This document shows, one piece after another, positions 31,961-32,604 of a stretch of DNA of 32,604 nt. The position numbers were made by a program, and so were the translations under genes. Below the pieces are notes generated by a model, which did not search any database, had not been told where the DNA came from, and was given only the letters and a program-made list of their open reading frames with translations. Origin of the DNA: an uncultured Clostridia bacterium (GTDB lineage: Bacteria; Bacillota; Clostridia; TANB77; CAG-508); NCBI GenBank assembly GCA_947632525.1, contig CANRPQ010000002.1:1-32604 (forward strand). The letters run 5' to 3'. The first letter of the stretch is position 1, and each line of letters begins with the position of its first letter.

Positions 31961-32494
31961 TTAATAATTTTCGCAATTTACTTCAAAATATGATTGTGGA
32001 TGCTTACAAACTGGGCAAACTGCAGGAGCCTCAGTACCAACATGAATATGTCCACAGTTTCTACATTTCCAAACAGTAATACTTCCCTTTTTGAAAACTT
32101 CTCCATTTCCCAAATTTTCAATCAATTTTCTATATCTTTCCTCATGATGTTTTTCTACTTCTGCAATTCCTCTAAATGTAGCAGCAATTTCTGTAAAACC
32201 TTCTTCATCAGCAGTTTTTGCAAAATTAGCATACATATCAGTCCATTCATAGTTTTCACCAGCTGCAGCATCATTTAAGTTATACATAGTATCACCAATA
32301 CCATTTAAATATTTAAGATGAATTTTAGCATGCTCTTTTTCATTTTCAGCAGTTTCTAAGAAAATAGCAGCAATTTGCTCATATCCTTCCTTTTTTGCTA
32401 CACTAGCAAAATATGTATATTTATTTCTAGCTTGTGATTCTCCTGAAAAAGCAGCTTTTAAATTTGCCTCTGTTTTTGAACCTTTTAAATCCAT
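31961..32494 (-). CDS. rbr: Rubrerythrin
   Basis: Rubrerythrin is a di-iron peroxidase of anaerobes that reduces hydrogen peroxide with electrons from rubredoxin-type partners. I start at ATG 32494 (MDLKGSKTEANL), 9 nt after GGAG; the TTG at 32503 directly abuts that site. The 177-aa protein has an N-terminal four-helix ferritin-like domain with the Glu ligands in SGESQARNKY, ETAENEKEHA and EVEKHHEERY. The C-terminal rubredoxin knuckle is CRNC...CPVC with a 12-residue spacer. It is a single gene facing the truB operon. Confidence 0.96.
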   Translation of the reverse strand: MDLKGSKTEANLKAAFSGESQARNKYTYFASVAKKEGYEQIAAIFLETAENEKEHAKIHLKYLNGIGDTMYNLNDAAAGENYEWTDMYANFAKTADEEGFTEIAATFRGIAEVEKHHEERYRKLIENLGNGEVFKKGSITVWKCRNCGHIHVGTEAPAVCPVCKHPQSYFEVNCENY

Positions 32495-32569
32495 AATTAA
32501 CAACTCCTTTATTTAAATTTATTTTTAAGAAAGTGTACAAAAGCACACTATTACTTAATTTCAAACAAT

Positions 32570-32598
32570 AGAATACTCTAATTTTATACAAAAGTCAA
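32570..32598 (-). promoter_or_regulatory. Promoter of rubrerythrin
   Basis: On the minus strand TTGACT (32598-32593), a 17-bp spacer and TATTCT (32575-32570). The leader then contains AGTGT/ACACT arms at 32532-32549 with one mismatch inside, a possible hairpin. I see no PerR-type box. Confidence 0.5.
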
Positions 32599-32604
32599 GT
32601 AGAA

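Noticed and set aside
32532..32549. PerR/Fur box upstream of rubrerythrin
   Set aside because: The imperfect AGTGT/ACACT arms do not match the TTATAATNATTATAA-type consensus.

Overview
The window is a low-GC (about 30% by eye) bacterial chromosome segment with the gene set and order of a Firmicutes/Clostridia genome: mutL-miaA, sepF-divIVA, spoIIIE/ftsK, radA-disA, mutS2 and rimP-nusA-ylxR-ylxQ-infB-rbfA-nrnA-truB. AGGAGG-type ribosome binding sites, frequent TTG/GTG starts, rubrerythrin and a prepilin-like/FGE-domain surface protein fit an anaerobic, probably gut-associated and uncultured Clostridia lineage. I cannot place it to species.

Layout. (1) 1-310: two tiny Cys/Gly-rich membrane microproteins on the minus strand. 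(2) 450-5374: mutL, a small membrane protein, miaA and an HlyD-like membrane protein in one tight plus-strand run. (3) 5379-7814: sepF, divIVA, rsmD and a coiled-coil protein. The genes that often sit between them in Firmicutes (ylmG/ylmH, coaD) are absent. sepF and rsmD are each preceded by an array of four 11-bp in-phase repeats abutting a TTGACA -35 box. (4) 7947-15612: DNA translocase SpoIIIE/FtsK, an unrecognised 521-aa protein, a beta-CASP metallo-beta-lactamase protein and a GH15 glucoamylase. (5) 15647-19162: radA, disA and a membrane-anchored cyclophilin, with a structured GC-rich repeat between the last two. (6) 19293-21689: mutS2 on the minus strand, sharing a convergent terminator with the cyclophilin. 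(7) 21775-23146: an accessory gene with a pilin-like N-terminus and an FGE/C-type-lectin C-terminus. Its last ~135 bp are GC-rich, dominated by NNY codons and frameshifted by one base, which resembles the variable region of a diversity-generating retroelement (DGR) target. (8) 23252-31799: the transcription/translation operon from rimP to truB, with an inverted second copy of the GC-rich repeat nested in a larger palindrome before truB. (9) 31961-32494: rubrerythrin on the minus strand.

Most genes are housekeeping: mismatch repair and recombination control, tRNA/rRNA modification, division, chromosome segregation, c-di-AMP signalling and translation initiation. The least ordinary parts are the putative DGR target at 21775-23146, the dispersed structured repeat (18181-18309 and 30614-30879) whose stem shows a compensatory change between copies, the paired 11-bp operator-like arrays, and the Cys-rich microproteins. 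No reverse transcriptase, tRNA, rRNA, CRISPR array or transposase was seen.
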